From assembly GCA_935421135.1 (NCBI GenBank), contig OW285194.1:16205376-16269375 (forward strand): a stretch of 64,000 nucleotides of DNA, written 5' to 3'. The stretch comes from Bugulina stolonifera (lineage: Eukaryota; Bryozoa; Gymnolaemata; Cheilostomatida; Bugulidae). Within the stretch, counting starts at the first letter, position 1. Each line of letters begins with the position of its first letter. The position numbers were made by a program, and so were the translations under genes. Positions 49,108 through 59,278 of this stretch are shown here, one piece after another. Under the pieces are notes generated by a model that worked only from the letters and a program-made list of their open reading frames with translations, had not been told where the DNA came from and did not search any database.

Positions 49108-52042
49108 ATGAGTATGCTACCGACAACCATAAGTAACATCAGTGATGACGAAGGAAAAGGTTCAGCCCACCTCAAACTTGCTCTCCCTCCTGGTATGTAC
49201 ATCTGTTCTAGATTATATGCATACATCATGTATGAGTTGTGTATCGAGTAAGGTAGGGTATACAACATGTCTGTGTATTATGCATATAGCGTCTATACTA
49301 TACTAATAGTAACAGTTATACATACTAACATAGCTATCTCTTTGTCATAGCTGTTTACCCTGTTAAGGCTCGGCTACACGAGAGGCCGATTGTTCTTTTT
49401 CGGCCTTCAGAGCCTCGTTCTAGAGCAAATCGGCGCACCGTTTGTTCGGCTATTGCAAAGACCAACATGTTGGTCTTTTCAGTCCAGAGCATTACAGAGC
49501 GCTGTTGTGATTGGTTACTATTAGATACAACGACTCCAATTATATAATTTATTTAAAATAAGCTTTGGTGATTGGCTGGTTATTGATCAAGGCCACACAT
49601 CGCCTATAAAGCCATGCCAATGAACAACGAAGTTGCTCCGCCGAAGCTCACAGACGCTCATGTACCCAAGTCTTTATGTGTAGTGTGTATAATACATGCC
49701 AGTCTTGTAGATGATGGCTGGTTTGATAATGGTGATCCTAAGAGAGAGGTATACGATGAGAATGTTCCAGAAACAGTTTGTATTGTAGTAAGTAAGCTAT
49801 GTAGCTGTTGTTACTAATACTGTGGATTACCCAATAGGTGCTAACTAATATTCCCCAAGTGCTACATGCACTATCTCTATGCCCTATCTCTATGCACCAT
49901 CTCTATGTACTATCTCTACTGCTGTAGTGGCTATTGTTCATATATAATGGGAAAATTCTAGCTTGTACATAATGTACATGTATATATTATATAATATCTT
50001 ACATGACACAGTGACCGACTTGCAGGGCTTGCTAGCTCGTGCTAACGTGCTCAACCAAGCGTGGCGGGCTCGTTCCGTTTACACGGACCATGGACCGTCC
50101 TGATGGCTGAATTCAGTATTATCTTATTTTTTATTGACAATAATGTGCTGTTTTCATTGTGAGTAAAGCTATTAAAATACAATATATACTTGAGCTAGGC
50201 TAATAATAAGTTTAGGGTAGCTGGGACTGCCGGGCTGCCGGATAATTAGTTAGCTGGGACTGCCGGGCTGGGATAATTAGTTATCAAATATTATTCAGGG
50301 TTGCAGTTTAATTTGACGACCGTCTTGCCAGGCACAACCGGAGTTTTTTATCAGGTCCAGCAGGCTGGTTGGTTAAAAGATGGACAGAGCGAGAATTATA
50401 GGGGTCTTGCTTACCGCTAGCACTTTCCATTCTCTATGTCATGTAAAGCTAGTAATAATTGAATATGGATCAGTTGCACTGTAGGTATACATGTATGTAC
50501 GCTGTAGGTATACGTGTATGTGTACTGTATTTGATATATTTCACCAGGCAAACACCCCTGACCTGACAGAGGCAGAGAAACGTCGGGAGACGAGGAAAGC
50601 CGAGGCAAGAATAAAAACCAGGGAAAGACGGGCGAAGAATAAAGCTATGAAACGAAAGAAGCCACTAGCTGCAGATTACTCTGGTGAACCGCTAATGGTC
50701 AGTATAGTGAGGAGTAAGGTCAAGGTTACATCCGTACCTCTGTGGGTGTGGACAGATTATTGCTGAACTCGGAAGGCTTTGTTCTTATGGCTAATCACTA
50801 TTGAAAATTGCCAGTGACCAGCCAGTTTGATCTAATATACCAACTAAAATAAAATAAATTGACGGAATAAGTGTATTGGAGTTGTTTGGTCCCACCATAC
50901 ATGTATGTTCATTCTTAGAGATTTTCAAGTGCATGTAATTGTAGCCTGTACTAGACAGTTGGAGACATTGAGTGCACAGCCAGTAGCTTCAACTTCATAC
51001 AAACTGGGAAATTACGATTCAATTAAACAATATTTTTGTTTTAATTTAGAAACTGGCTCACAATTTAAACAATCCATGTGAAGGCGACTTCAGTACTTCA
51101 AGACAAGCTGCATCCAGTACACACAACATGAACCAGGCGGTCAACCAGACGGTCAACCAGACAACCTACCAGACGGTCAATTCGGCAGCACTAGAATACT
51201 GTGAGCTCACCCCTGTATGCCCACAGTATCTGTATGCTCAGGTATGTCCACCCCTCTGTATGCCCACAGTATCCGTATGTTCAGGTGTGTCCACCCCTCT
51301 GTATGCCCACAGTATCCGTATGTTCAGGTATGTCTACTCCTCTGTATGCCCATAGTATCTGTATTCTCAGGTATGTCCACCCCTCTGTATGCCCACGGTA
51401 TCCGTATGTTCAGGTGTGTCCACCCCTCTGTATGCCCACAGTATCCGTATGTTCAGGTGTGTCCACCCCTCTCTATGCCCACAGTATCCGTATGTTCAGG
51501 TATGTCTACTCCTCTGTATGCCCATAGTATCTGTATTCTCAGGTATGTCCACCCCTCTGTATGCCCACGGTATCCATGTGTTCATGTATGTCCACCCCTC
51601 TGTATGCCCACAGTATCTGTATTTTCAGGTATGTTTTATTACTGTTGCACATAACCCTAGTTCCAGTATCAGCTGGCTATCCAGTCCTTCCATGTATACT
51701 TTATGTGGCTGACTATTGGTCCTGTCTAAATACCTGTCTGTCTATTATTATTCTAGCCTGGGCTCCAAGAGACAACAGAGTATGTAGGACAGGGACCTAT
51801 GGATCCAACATGGGTTAGTGTGGATTGATTCATCTAGCCTGTGTTTTAATCATTTGTTGTATTCTTACATGTTCATGTACATGTTTACTCGTTTGCTACA
51901 TCAGACTGATATTGATTCATACAAATTTATAATATGTTCGACAAGCCACTGATGATACGCTCTATCCATTGACATAATGGTATATTGTTAAACATTTCAG
52001 GTAGCAGCGCCACCACAGCGGGGTGACCCATACCAATTCTAG
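49108..52042 (+). CDS. Unidentified basic-region protein with micro-exon array
   Basis: Exons supported by splice sites and phase are 49108-49192, 49654-49787, 50548-50697, 51050-51241, 51757-51813 and 52001-52042 (220 residues without any array exon). The order is an acidic N terminus (SNISDDEGKG), a segment VDDGWFDNGDPKREVYDENV, a highly charged helical block (TEAEKRRETRKAEARIKTRERR then KNKAMKRKK) resembling a basic or nuclear-localising region, an Asn/Gln-rich stretch (NQAVNQTVNQTTYQTVN), and a proline-rich ending QRGDPYQF. I do not recognise the family. The start is the first ATG after an acceptor-like TTTTAG, so a 5' exon could be missing. Exon 2 begins where a miniature transposon ends. 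Between exons 4 and 5 lies an array repeating the exon 4 end. Confidence 0.6.
49364..49680. mobile_element. Miniature transposon, copy B, overlapping an exon
   Basis: It starts AAGGCTCGGCTACACGAGAGG and continues with about 280 bp clearly homologous, in reverse orientation, to copy A (34220-34548); for example GCCGATTGTTCTTTTTCG and CCATGCCAATGAACAACGAAG. The right end is diverged and runs into the acceptor GCTCACAG and the start of exon 2 of the 49-52 kb gene. No target duplication is visible. Confidence 0.65.
51242..51630 (+). repeat. 43-bp array of micro-exon-like units, 9 copies
   Basis: Each unit is GTATGTCCACCCCTCTGTAT, GCCCACAG and TATCCGTATGTTCAG. The end of exon 4 is itself one such unit (GTATGCCCACAGTATCTGTATGCTCAG). 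Most units carry a donor (CAG|GTATGT or CAG|GTGTGT), an acceptor (CCCACAG or CCATAG; a few mutated to CACGG) and a 15-base in-frame block encoding Tyr-Pro-Tyr-Val-Gln or similar. The array stays open in all three + strand frames. Confidence 0.9.
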
Positions 52043-53613
52043 TAACGGCTCAAGACTCACACTCGGTCATTTCAAACTCAACCTGTCAGATAAGTGTACT
52101 ACCAGTGGCACCACACTCTCTGTCAACCCTCACTCACTGTAACTACTAACTGGGAATCGTTCACTCACAATCACTTGATGTTTATAATCTCTGTATACTA
52201 TGCTAACTTATTTAATGGGCTCAGTTTCAAATGACTCTGTGAGCTGCGATAATGCCCCTGTGCAGCAAACGCTCACATAGGTGGTATAAACATAAAATAA
52301 CTAGTAAAGAATTTTTTTACAAAAGCAAAAACGCCAGTAGAGTACCCCTCAGGCCTACTGGATATTCATAGATAAAAAACGAACATGGGAAAAAAATCTC
52401 ATTAGGAAACAATGAACCGGTGAAATATTGAACCGGTGAAATATTGCCCGGTGAAATATTGTCTATGGCTGTTGACTGGCCCACTGTAACCAAAGCCATA
52501 ACTTAACAAAGAAGTTATGCCTTCTCAAAAATGAATCAAAACTAAGTCGTGGCTGTGTATGTGTTACACAGCTCGGTATTCCAGAACTTTCTGTTGACTT
52601 GTCCGGTGGATATACTGATGTACCAATCAGCAGCGGTGATTCGCATATATATTATATACCCACAGGTGAGAGGTTGAGATAGTATTACTGTGTGTCTACC
52701 ATGTATCAGTATATCCTCCGCTCAGTCTTCCAGATAGTTCTATTTAGACTGTTGGACCTCTATCTAGGCACCACTTCTGGGCGAGTTAGCCTCCAATGGA
52801 AGTTGTCTACCTTAGATGAGCCTATCTAGCGGTCTAAATGGTGGTTCACACAGCTGCTTTACCCCATTCTTATTATCCCTGTTACACTTTTCTGATCTAC
52901 TCCAACTGTTTGGTGGAACAGCAGCTGTTGAGCCACATGCTATATATCAGCGTTACAATATTTAATATTCTCCCTGACTTTTACTCATTGAAGAGGCGGG
53001 TCTTCTACAGCCTCATAAGTAAATCATGCTAATTTAAATAGACGATACAATGTACTGCTTCAAGGGCAAATATAATATTTTGATTTGTTTAGGGATTTTT
53101 ATAATTGTGTATATTTTTCACTTCAAAGACCAAATAATTAAGCTTTATTACTTTATAAATTGTAAAACTGGCACCATGACAATGCCTTAGCTAGCCAGGC
53201 GTACGTTTGGTAAACTCATATTTGTTTTATATATTTATTTATATATTACATATATTATTTATATGGATTTGTATTTGGGAATTAAAGTAGTGCTAGATGC
53301 ATATTCGATACTAGTCCCAGTATTATCATCAGAGGAAAATAATTCTTTCTGATGACTAGTATCGAAATATAAGGAATAAAAATCGTAAAATGCGTCTAGC
53401 ACTACTTTTGATAATTGTCAAACTCTTTGCCCATTTAAGCATCTTCAAATTTGGTAATTTAATTTTAATATTTCTTTTGCATGTGAAATGAATTGATTAT
53501 CTATTTCTCTTTCAGGAATACATATAAAGCTTAATTATTACAATACACCTCTAATTATAACTAACATGACTATGTAACAGCATTATTGTATTTGATCTCA
53601 ATACATGGTGAAT

Positions 53614-53799
53614 GGTAAAGGGACATTTCAAAAATATCAGTTTGAAACAGGACGTTCCAAAGCTTTTTTTGGAGTTTGGGGATTAGGGATTAGGGGTTGG
53701 GATTTACAGGTAGGGATTGAAGTTAGGAATTCGGGTTTGAGGTTTTGAAGTTTTCGGAACATCCTCTTTCAAACTGACATCTTGGAACAGTTGCAAATT
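53614..53799. mobile_element. Mutator-like miniature element 1
   Basis: This 186-bp element starts GGTAAAGGGACATTTC and ends GTTGCAAATT, with inverted subterminal sequence (TCAGTTTGAAACAGGACGTTCC against its diverged complement). It is flanked by the exact 10-bp duplication CATGGTGAAT (53604-53613 and 53800-53809). The length of the duplication suggests Mutator-like transposition. Confidence 0.85.
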
Positions 53800-53801
53800 C
53801 A

Positions 53802-54179
53802 TGGTGAATATATTATGTATAAGACACTATACGGTGTAATACACATCTGTGTATTCGTGGTGAATATATGTATAAGACACTATACGGTGTAATACACATC
53901 TGTGTATTCGTGGCGAATATATGTATAAGACACTATACGGTGTAATACACATCTGTGTATTCGTGGTGAATATATGTATAAGACACTATACGGTGTAATA
54001 CACATCTGTGTATTCGTGGCGAATATATGTATAAGACACTATACGGTGTAATACACATCTGTGTATTCGTGGCGAATATATGTATAAGACACTGTACGGT
54101 GTAATACACATCTGTGTATTCGTGGCGAATATATGTATAAGACACTGTACGGTGTAATACACATCTGTGTATTCGTGGT
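53802..54179. repeat. 53-bp minisatellite, about 7 copies
   Basis: Units containing GTATAAGACACTATACGGTG and TAATACACATCTGTGTATTC, period 53 bp, begin in the target duplication of element 1. Open frames across it are artefacts. Confidence 0.93.
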
Positions 54180-54371
54180 TTGTTTATACACCAATCTGTC
54201 CTATCGGCCCCTCTACTTCCAATATAAGTTCACCTGGATGTATCAACCAATACCCCCAGCAAATTGTTGTACACATTATTATATCAAGGAGTTATCCCTG
54301 TACAGTATGTTCATATACATGTACATGTAGGCCTGCACAGCACAGTATAACACAGTGCAGTATACTATGTA

Positions 54372-54663
54372 AATTTGCGACAGTTCGAAAATGTCAGTTC
54401 GAAACAGGATATCTGAAAATGGTCGGTTAGAAAACATCCATTTCGAAACTCCAAACCCCAACCCCCAGATTTCAACTAATTTTTAATATTGTATTTTTTG
54501 TTTTTACTATTACTAACTTGTAGAACACTAAAAGTAATTAACTATCTGCGAGTTGTGTTCTTCTAAATGTAATCTACACAGTTTCGAAATGGTTGTTTTC
54601 CAAACAACCGTTTTCGGAACGTCCTGTTTCCAAACTGATCCATTTTTGAAATGTCCTTTTACC
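54372..54663. mobile_element. Mutator-like miniature element 2, opposite orientation
   Basis: This 292-bp element starts AATTTGCGACAGTTCG and ends GTCCTTTTACC, i.e. the ends of element 1 reversed. It is flanked by the exact 10-bp duplication ATACTATGTA (54362-54371 and 54664-54673). Same family as 53614-53799; together they enclose the 53-bp minisatellite. Confidence 0.88.
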
Positions 54664-56280
54664 ATACTATGTAGGTTTTAACCTGTCTTATAAATGACTG
54701 TGTTTTATTATAATAGTCCACATCCACTTACCAACAATGGCCTCTTCATCTACTCTTCTACTATGATTTGGTGATTCTCCACTCACATGTACTAACACGT
54801 GTATATCCCACACTATCCATCTTTCACCTGCTACTAGTTACAAGAACACTGAGAGCTGTGTCATATCACTCCACTCCTTGTTTGCTTCATTGGTTGTGTT
54901 AGAATATGTTACCCAGTTATTCAGTCAAAGTATTGAGATACAATATGAAATGTGGTGTACATGTATATACAATCAAGTATTATATGTAGACATTATGCGT
55001 AATAAACTGGTAGTGGCAGAAATATACACAGTTTTGTATATACAGTAGGTATACCTTTGATAGCTTTTAGCTGACACGCCCAGTCATGCTTGTTAATTGT
55101 TGGCCAAGCACTTGCATCATGTGATGTAGTTGTATTGTAACAATGATGACTTCAACAAATTTTTGTTGCATGTGTGTTGGTTTTTCCACAGTCCAAGCTT
55201 CTGCCTTGTGGTTCTATACAAATCTGCCATGATTGTTTTATATTCTACTTAACCCTTCTCATCAACTTCTTTGGGTGTCAGAGTAAAATATTAGGATAAG
55301 GATTAATGCAGGTTAGAACAATCCATAAACTCATCCATTAGAATTTTTAACCTAAATAAGACACTAAAATGGCTGAAGCACTGCTACACATGTGCTGTTA
55401 AGGTGACATCCAACCATGACACCATTAGGTAAGTAGCTGACTTCTCTCTATGCATTACTGAGTGACATGAGCAGGTGGTAGATAGGTACTTCCTACTAGT
55501 CACTAGAGGATAACGGTGTAACTGGGCACCACAGGTCTATTTTCATAGAATATAATCTAAGAGTGAGTACCTGTACACAATTATTCGTAGTTTTATCTCT
55601 CGATACATGTACATGTATATATGAAGATTGAAGTCAATGATTTTGGTAGTCATGTGAATTGCAGTGTGTAATCATAATCTAGGGGGTGTAGTCTGTGGAA
55701 AGTAGTAGCCAGTGGTCAGTAGTAGCCAGTGGACAGTAGTAGCCAGTGGACAGTAGTCAGTGACCACTCATTGTTTCTTGAGAATAATTGATACCATATT
55801 ATGACCAACTACTAATAACAACCGATAAGACTTCAACATAGTGGGTGCCATTCATAGATATAATAATAATAATATAAATTATGTTTATATTATATCTATG
55901 GTGCCATTATATAAACTGTATGATTCTGGTGATTCAACCAACAGTCATTTGTCAGTGCAGCTAGGCTTTAGGAAAACGGAAATTCCACTGTGCACAGGGG
56001 TGTATAAAGTTATGTAAATAAGTTTGGGGTTAAACATTTACAAACATAGCCCCTAAATGTTTACTCTACCTTTGGCTCCAGAGGAAAAGGTGGACAGTAG
56101 TATAGTCAGTGCACTTCTAGACAGACACGCACTCATTGACCCCTGTTTTCAACCAATCACAAGCCGGTATTTCCGATTTCAACCAATCACAGAAGAGCAC
56201 AAAAATTTTGCACACGACCTTGCCAAGGTCACCCCAAAATCCCCCCTTCTGATTGGTCGAAAAAACATTTGCACACTTGA

Positions 56281-56466
56281 CCCCGAACCCGGCCACGACC
56301 CCTTCCCTTCCTCCTTCCCACCCTCCTCCCCTCCCCCTCCCCCACCTCCCACTCCTCCCTCCTCCCCGCCACCGCCCTCGTCCCGTCCGCGCCACCGCCG
56401 TCGCCGCCGCCGCCACCGCCGCCCTCACCACCGCCGTCGCCGCCGCCACCACCACCGCCCTCACCA

Positions 56467-56497
<31 letters not shown>

Positions 56498-56526
56498 CGC
56501 CACCACCACCACCGCCGCCACCACCA

Positions 56527-56557
<31 letters not shown>

Positions 56558-56690
56558 CACCACCACCGCCGCCGCCGCCGCCGCCGCCATCACCGTCATC
56601 ACCGCCACCCCTCCTCCACCGCCGCCCACCCTCCCCACCCCGCAACCCCCACTCACCCGAACGACCAATCGTTTGAGGCGGTCAAGCCGC
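56281..56690. repeat. CCG/CCA-rich low-complexity tract
   Basis: About 400 bp, overwhelmingly C and G on one strand with interrupted (CCG)n and (CCA)n runs, in otherwise AT-rich DNA. It is open in several frames on both strands, giving Pro/Arg/His-rich or Gly/Ala/Val-rich peptides that I regard as artefacts. Just before it are two copies of CAACCAATCAC (CCAAT boxes) and one ATTGG. It may be the regulatory or terminal region of the viral element. Confidence 0.8.
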
Positions 56691-56794
56691 GTCCGCCCAC
56701 GTTGCGTGCGGCGCCGACCGTACACGTGGAGGCGACGCCGGTGCCCCGTATCCACCGGGCCAAGCGACTAGGCAGCGGCCCGCCGCCCATTCCG

Positions 56795-56874
56795 AGTTCC
56801 ACTGGGGTGGGACTATAAAAGATAAGTTTGACTGATGATAGTATTAATACAAAGAAGACTTAGTCATAGCAAAC
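56795..56874 (+). promoter_or_regulatory. Viral promoter: GC box, TATA box and leader
   Basis: ACTGGGGTGGGACTATAAAAG places a GC-box-like GGGGTGGG directly before TATAAAA (56814-56820), about 55 bp before the first viral start codon. This is a strong RNA polymerase II core promoter by consensus and would read into the row of + strand viral genes. Confidence 0.65.
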
Positions 56875-58203
56875 ATGTCTTTTCTCACCAAAGGAGCAGC
56901 GGGGAGATATGTACTTTTAAAGGAAGTCCTCCCGAAGTCTGTATGGGATTATATGATCAAAAGTAATATCGAAGAAGCGAATAGTCCATGGATGTGGTAT
57001 TGGGTTGACAGACTCGCTCATAATTCCTTAGTGGTAGAGCTTGCCATCTATTTTAGAACACTTTCACTCTCTATGAATATCCCTTTTAAGATAGGAGAGG
57101 AAAAGTTGAGGAAAATGGCACTTTGTTATGAAGACTTAACAGGAGCTAGGTCAAGATTTTCATCTATGGTAGAAACAAAAAACGCATCCGTTTCTTCTCC
57201 CTTACTCCTTCTTAGGAATGCAGAGTTGTCAACCTGGTGTAGAGTGGAGGTTGAGAAGATTATTGAAGATAGAAACTGGGATGAAACTGGTGTGGGAGCG
57301 GAGGCCACTTTTAACACTCACTTCTTACTATATCTGGATAATGAACCTGGTGGGGAAGGTTCAAAGAATGAACTCTATCATAGAGTATTGAACATATTAA
57401 AGGATGGGGCAAGAAGATGTCGCTTTGAGGATGGGAAGGAGAAATCGCGAGCGAAGAGGAGTTACAATGAAGAAAGCATCCCTGGTTTAATTCTTAGTAG
57501 AGGTAATACGCTATATGCAGGGCGATTGTTTGGAGAACTAGATCCATCCAAAAATGGGTTAGAGGTGATAAGAAGTCCTTCACCAGGAGATGCTAGATTA
57601 GAGGTGAGAGAGACTTCTACAGGAGAGACTAACCAGGTTATGATAGAAGAGGTTGAAATGTGTGACATTGGAGAACTAGATTCATCCAAAAACGGGTTAG
57701 AGGAGATAAGAAGCCCTTCACCAGGAGAAGCTAGGGTGGAAGTGAGAGAGACTTCTACAGGAGAGAATAAGCAGATTATGATAGAAGAGCAAACTCATGT
57801 AGAAACTAAAGAAGAGGTTGAAATGTGTGACAAAAGGGAACAAGAGATTAGAAAGATAGAACAAGAATTGGCACTAAAGAAAGTGGAATTGGCAGGAGCA
57901 CTGGGGTGGAAAGAAGCACTAGAGATGCAACAGAGAATTGATGCAAGAAAAGAGAGAAGAACAAATCGCATTGCCTTCTTAGAAAAAAAGTTAACAGAGG
58001 AAAGAATGGAAAAAGAGAGGTTAATGATGGAAATCGAGCGTTTGCAAAAAGAAGAAGAAGAAGAAAAAATGGATAGTGTATCAATTATTGATCACATAAT
58101 TCCCCACCTGGCTAACAAACTAGATGATAATGATGCAAAAGCAGAAGGGGAAGATAGTAAACTGCCACAGTGGGTTCCAACAGGAGAAAGTAATGATGAA
58201 TAA
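56875..58203 (+). CDS. Provirus protein, 442 residues, coiled-coil C terminus
   Basis: First gene of the viral cluster. Residues 1-200 form a compact-looking domain (PKSVWDYMIKSNIEEANSPW, ENELYHRVLNIL-like) that I cannot assign. Residues about 220-300 contain a direct duplication of about 40 residues: GELDPSKNGLEVIRSPSPG ... ETSTGE and GELDSSKNGLEEIRSPSPG ... ETSTGE. Residues 310-410 are a long, charged coiled coil (EQEIRKIEQELALKKVELAG, KEEEEEKM). It is preceded by a TATA promoter and lies 40 bp upstream of the next gene. Position and shape suggest a structural or replication accessory protein, but this is inference. Confidence 0.75.
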   Translation: MSFLTKGAAGRYVLLKEVLPKSVWDYMIKSNIEEANSPWMWYWVDRLAHNSLVVELAIYFRTLSLSMNIPFKIGEEKLRKMALCYEDLTGARSRFSSMVETKNASVSSPLLLLRNAELSTWCRVEVEKIIEDRNWDETGVGAEATFNTHFLLYLDNEPGGEGSKNELYHRVLNILKDGARRCRFEDGKEKSRAKRSYNEESIPGLILSRGNTLYAGRLFGELDPSKNGLEVIRSPSPGDARLEVRETSTGETNQVMIEEVEMCDIGELDSSKNGLEEIRSPSPGEARVEVRETSTGENKQIMIEEQTHVETKEEVEMCDKREQEIRKIEQELALKKVELAGALGWKEALEMQQRIDARKERRTNRIAFLEKKLTEERMEKERLMMEIERLQKEEEEEKMDSVSIIDHIIPHLANKLDDNDAKAEGEDSKLPQWVPTGESNDE

Positions 58204-58243
58204 AAGTGTATAGATTCCAATCGTTCTCTCAAACAAGGGCAAG

Positions 58244-58651
58244 ATGTCAAAGCAAGAGGTAGTATGTAGAAATGAGAATTATGAAGATGTGGCTGATGGT
58301 CTCTTAGATGAAGTAGTAGCTATCTCTGCTGAAGAGGGAAGGGAGCAAATAGGAGAGAGAAGCAACAAAAGAAAGAAGTTCACATTCTACATAATCATAA
58401 TACTATTTATACTTTCTTGCTCATCTTTATCACCATCAGTTTACACATATCTAAGTGATAGGGAACCACCCAATGGCAAAGACAAAGGAGTACTTAAGCA
58501 AGGACACTTTTTAAAAACAAACACAACTCTATTAGCTACTCAACTGGATCAGCATGCGTCCACACCAAGAAATCGATCTTCGCTTGCAGAGTCCCTTCAC
58601 AGCTCTAGTCTGTGGTCCAACAGGGAGTGGAAAAACGGAACTACTATTTAG
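58244..58651 (+). CDS. Provirus small membrane protein
   Basis: 135 residues: an acidic N terminus, a basic stop (NKRKK), one clear transmembrane helix at about 46-64 (FTFYIIIILFILSCSSLSP), then a polar C-terminal part. The predicted topology is N-in with an external tail carrying possible N-glycosylation sites (NTT, NRS, NGT). The last 98 bases overlap the ATPase gene in another frame, a compact viral arrangement; the tail beyond about residue 103 may be constrained by that overlap. No family was recognised. Confidence 0.6.
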   Translation: MSKQEVVCRNENYEDVADGLLDEVVAISAEEGREQIGERSNKRKKFTFYIIIILFILSCSSLSPSVYTYLSDREPPNGKDKGVLKQGHFLKTNTTLLATQLDQHASTPRNRSSLAESLHSSSLWSNREWKNGTTI

Positions 58652-59213
58652 TCTTATTAGGAGAGTTGATGAAATTGCTTCACCCACTCCTGTTGAAATC
58701 ATTTACTGCTATGGAGTTTGGCAACGCCGCTTTGAGGATTACAAGGATAAAGTAAGGTTTCATTCAGGACTCATTGATGTAGAAATGGATATAGAGCGTG
58801 ATGGGAAGAATCGCTGGCTCATCATTGATGACTTGATGGGTGAAGTCGGGGGGAAAGAGACTACTAATGCAATCTTTACAAAGTTCAGTCACCACCTGAA
58901 CATAAGCGTCTTTTTCTTACTACAGAACCTTTTCCCGAAAGATAATAGAACAGTGTCAATAAACTCGCAGTACTTTTTCTTGTTCAAGAATCCCAGAGAC
59001 GGAATGTCTGTTACCAATCTTGCAAAGCAGGCTTTTCCTCAGAGTACAAGAGCTGTTCAAGAAGCTTTTAGTGATGCTACACGTAAGCCACACTCTTTTC
59101 TATTCTTGAATCTTCGCCAGGAAACCCCGGAGTGGGCTAGACTGATCGGTAATTTTGCTTCTGAGCACTCTCCCATGACTGTATATATCCCGAATACCCT
59201 GGAATATAAGTAG
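58554..59213 (+). CDS. Genome-packaging ATPase, A32/FtsK-HerA type
   Basis: 219 residues. Walker A is GPTGSGKT at 21-28 and Walker B is WLIIDD at 88-93, with a downstream FFLLQNLF segment resembling the arginine-finger/sensor region of A32-like ATPases. Such ATPases drive DNA into preformed capsids in Polintons, adintoviruses and large DNA viruses. The start (58554) lies inside the preceding membrane-protein gene. Length and motif spacing fit the polintovirus versions. The ORF is complete, with no breaks. Confidence 0.88.
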   Translation: MRPHQEIDLRLQSPFTALVCGPTGSGKTELLFSLIRRVDEIASPTPVEIIYCYGVWQRRFEDYKDKVRFHSGLIDVEMDIERDGKNRWLIIDDLMGEVGGKETTNAIFTKFSHHLNISVFFLLQNLFPKDNRTVSINSQYFFLFKNPRDGMSVTNLAKQAFPQSTRAVQEAFSDATRKPHSFLFLNLRQETPEWARLIGNFASEHSPMTVYIPNTLEYK

Positions 59214-59278
59214 CATTCACATCTCTACTCTCTCCATAAACTGTCTTGGACTCGAAGAGAGCGCATCCATCATCAAGC

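Larger units (their letters stand above)
52043..56040. other. Repeat-rich intergenic region with one candidate exon pair
   Basis: 52395-52460 has AACCGGTGAAATATTG in three copies. A possible exon (about 52577-52662, acceptor ACACAG, donor GTGAGA) is phase-compatible with a possible terminal exon after TAATAG near 54717-54765, but neither resembles a known family. 53286-53412 is a foldback with ends AAGTAGTGCTAGA. 55700-55765 has 20-bp units (CAGTAGTAGCCAGTGGA). No other gene was seen. Confidence 0.4.

Noticed and set aside
11398..54179. CRISPR arrays
   Set aside because: The regular repeats here are contiguous tandem units without unique spacers, and the DNA is eukaryotic with no cas genes.
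56057..56818. Pro/Arg/His-rich ORF and the antisense Gly/Ala/Val-rich ORFs over the GC tract
   Set aside because: Low-complexity C/G sequence is open in many frames; the first 70 codons overlap CCAAT boxes and match no family.
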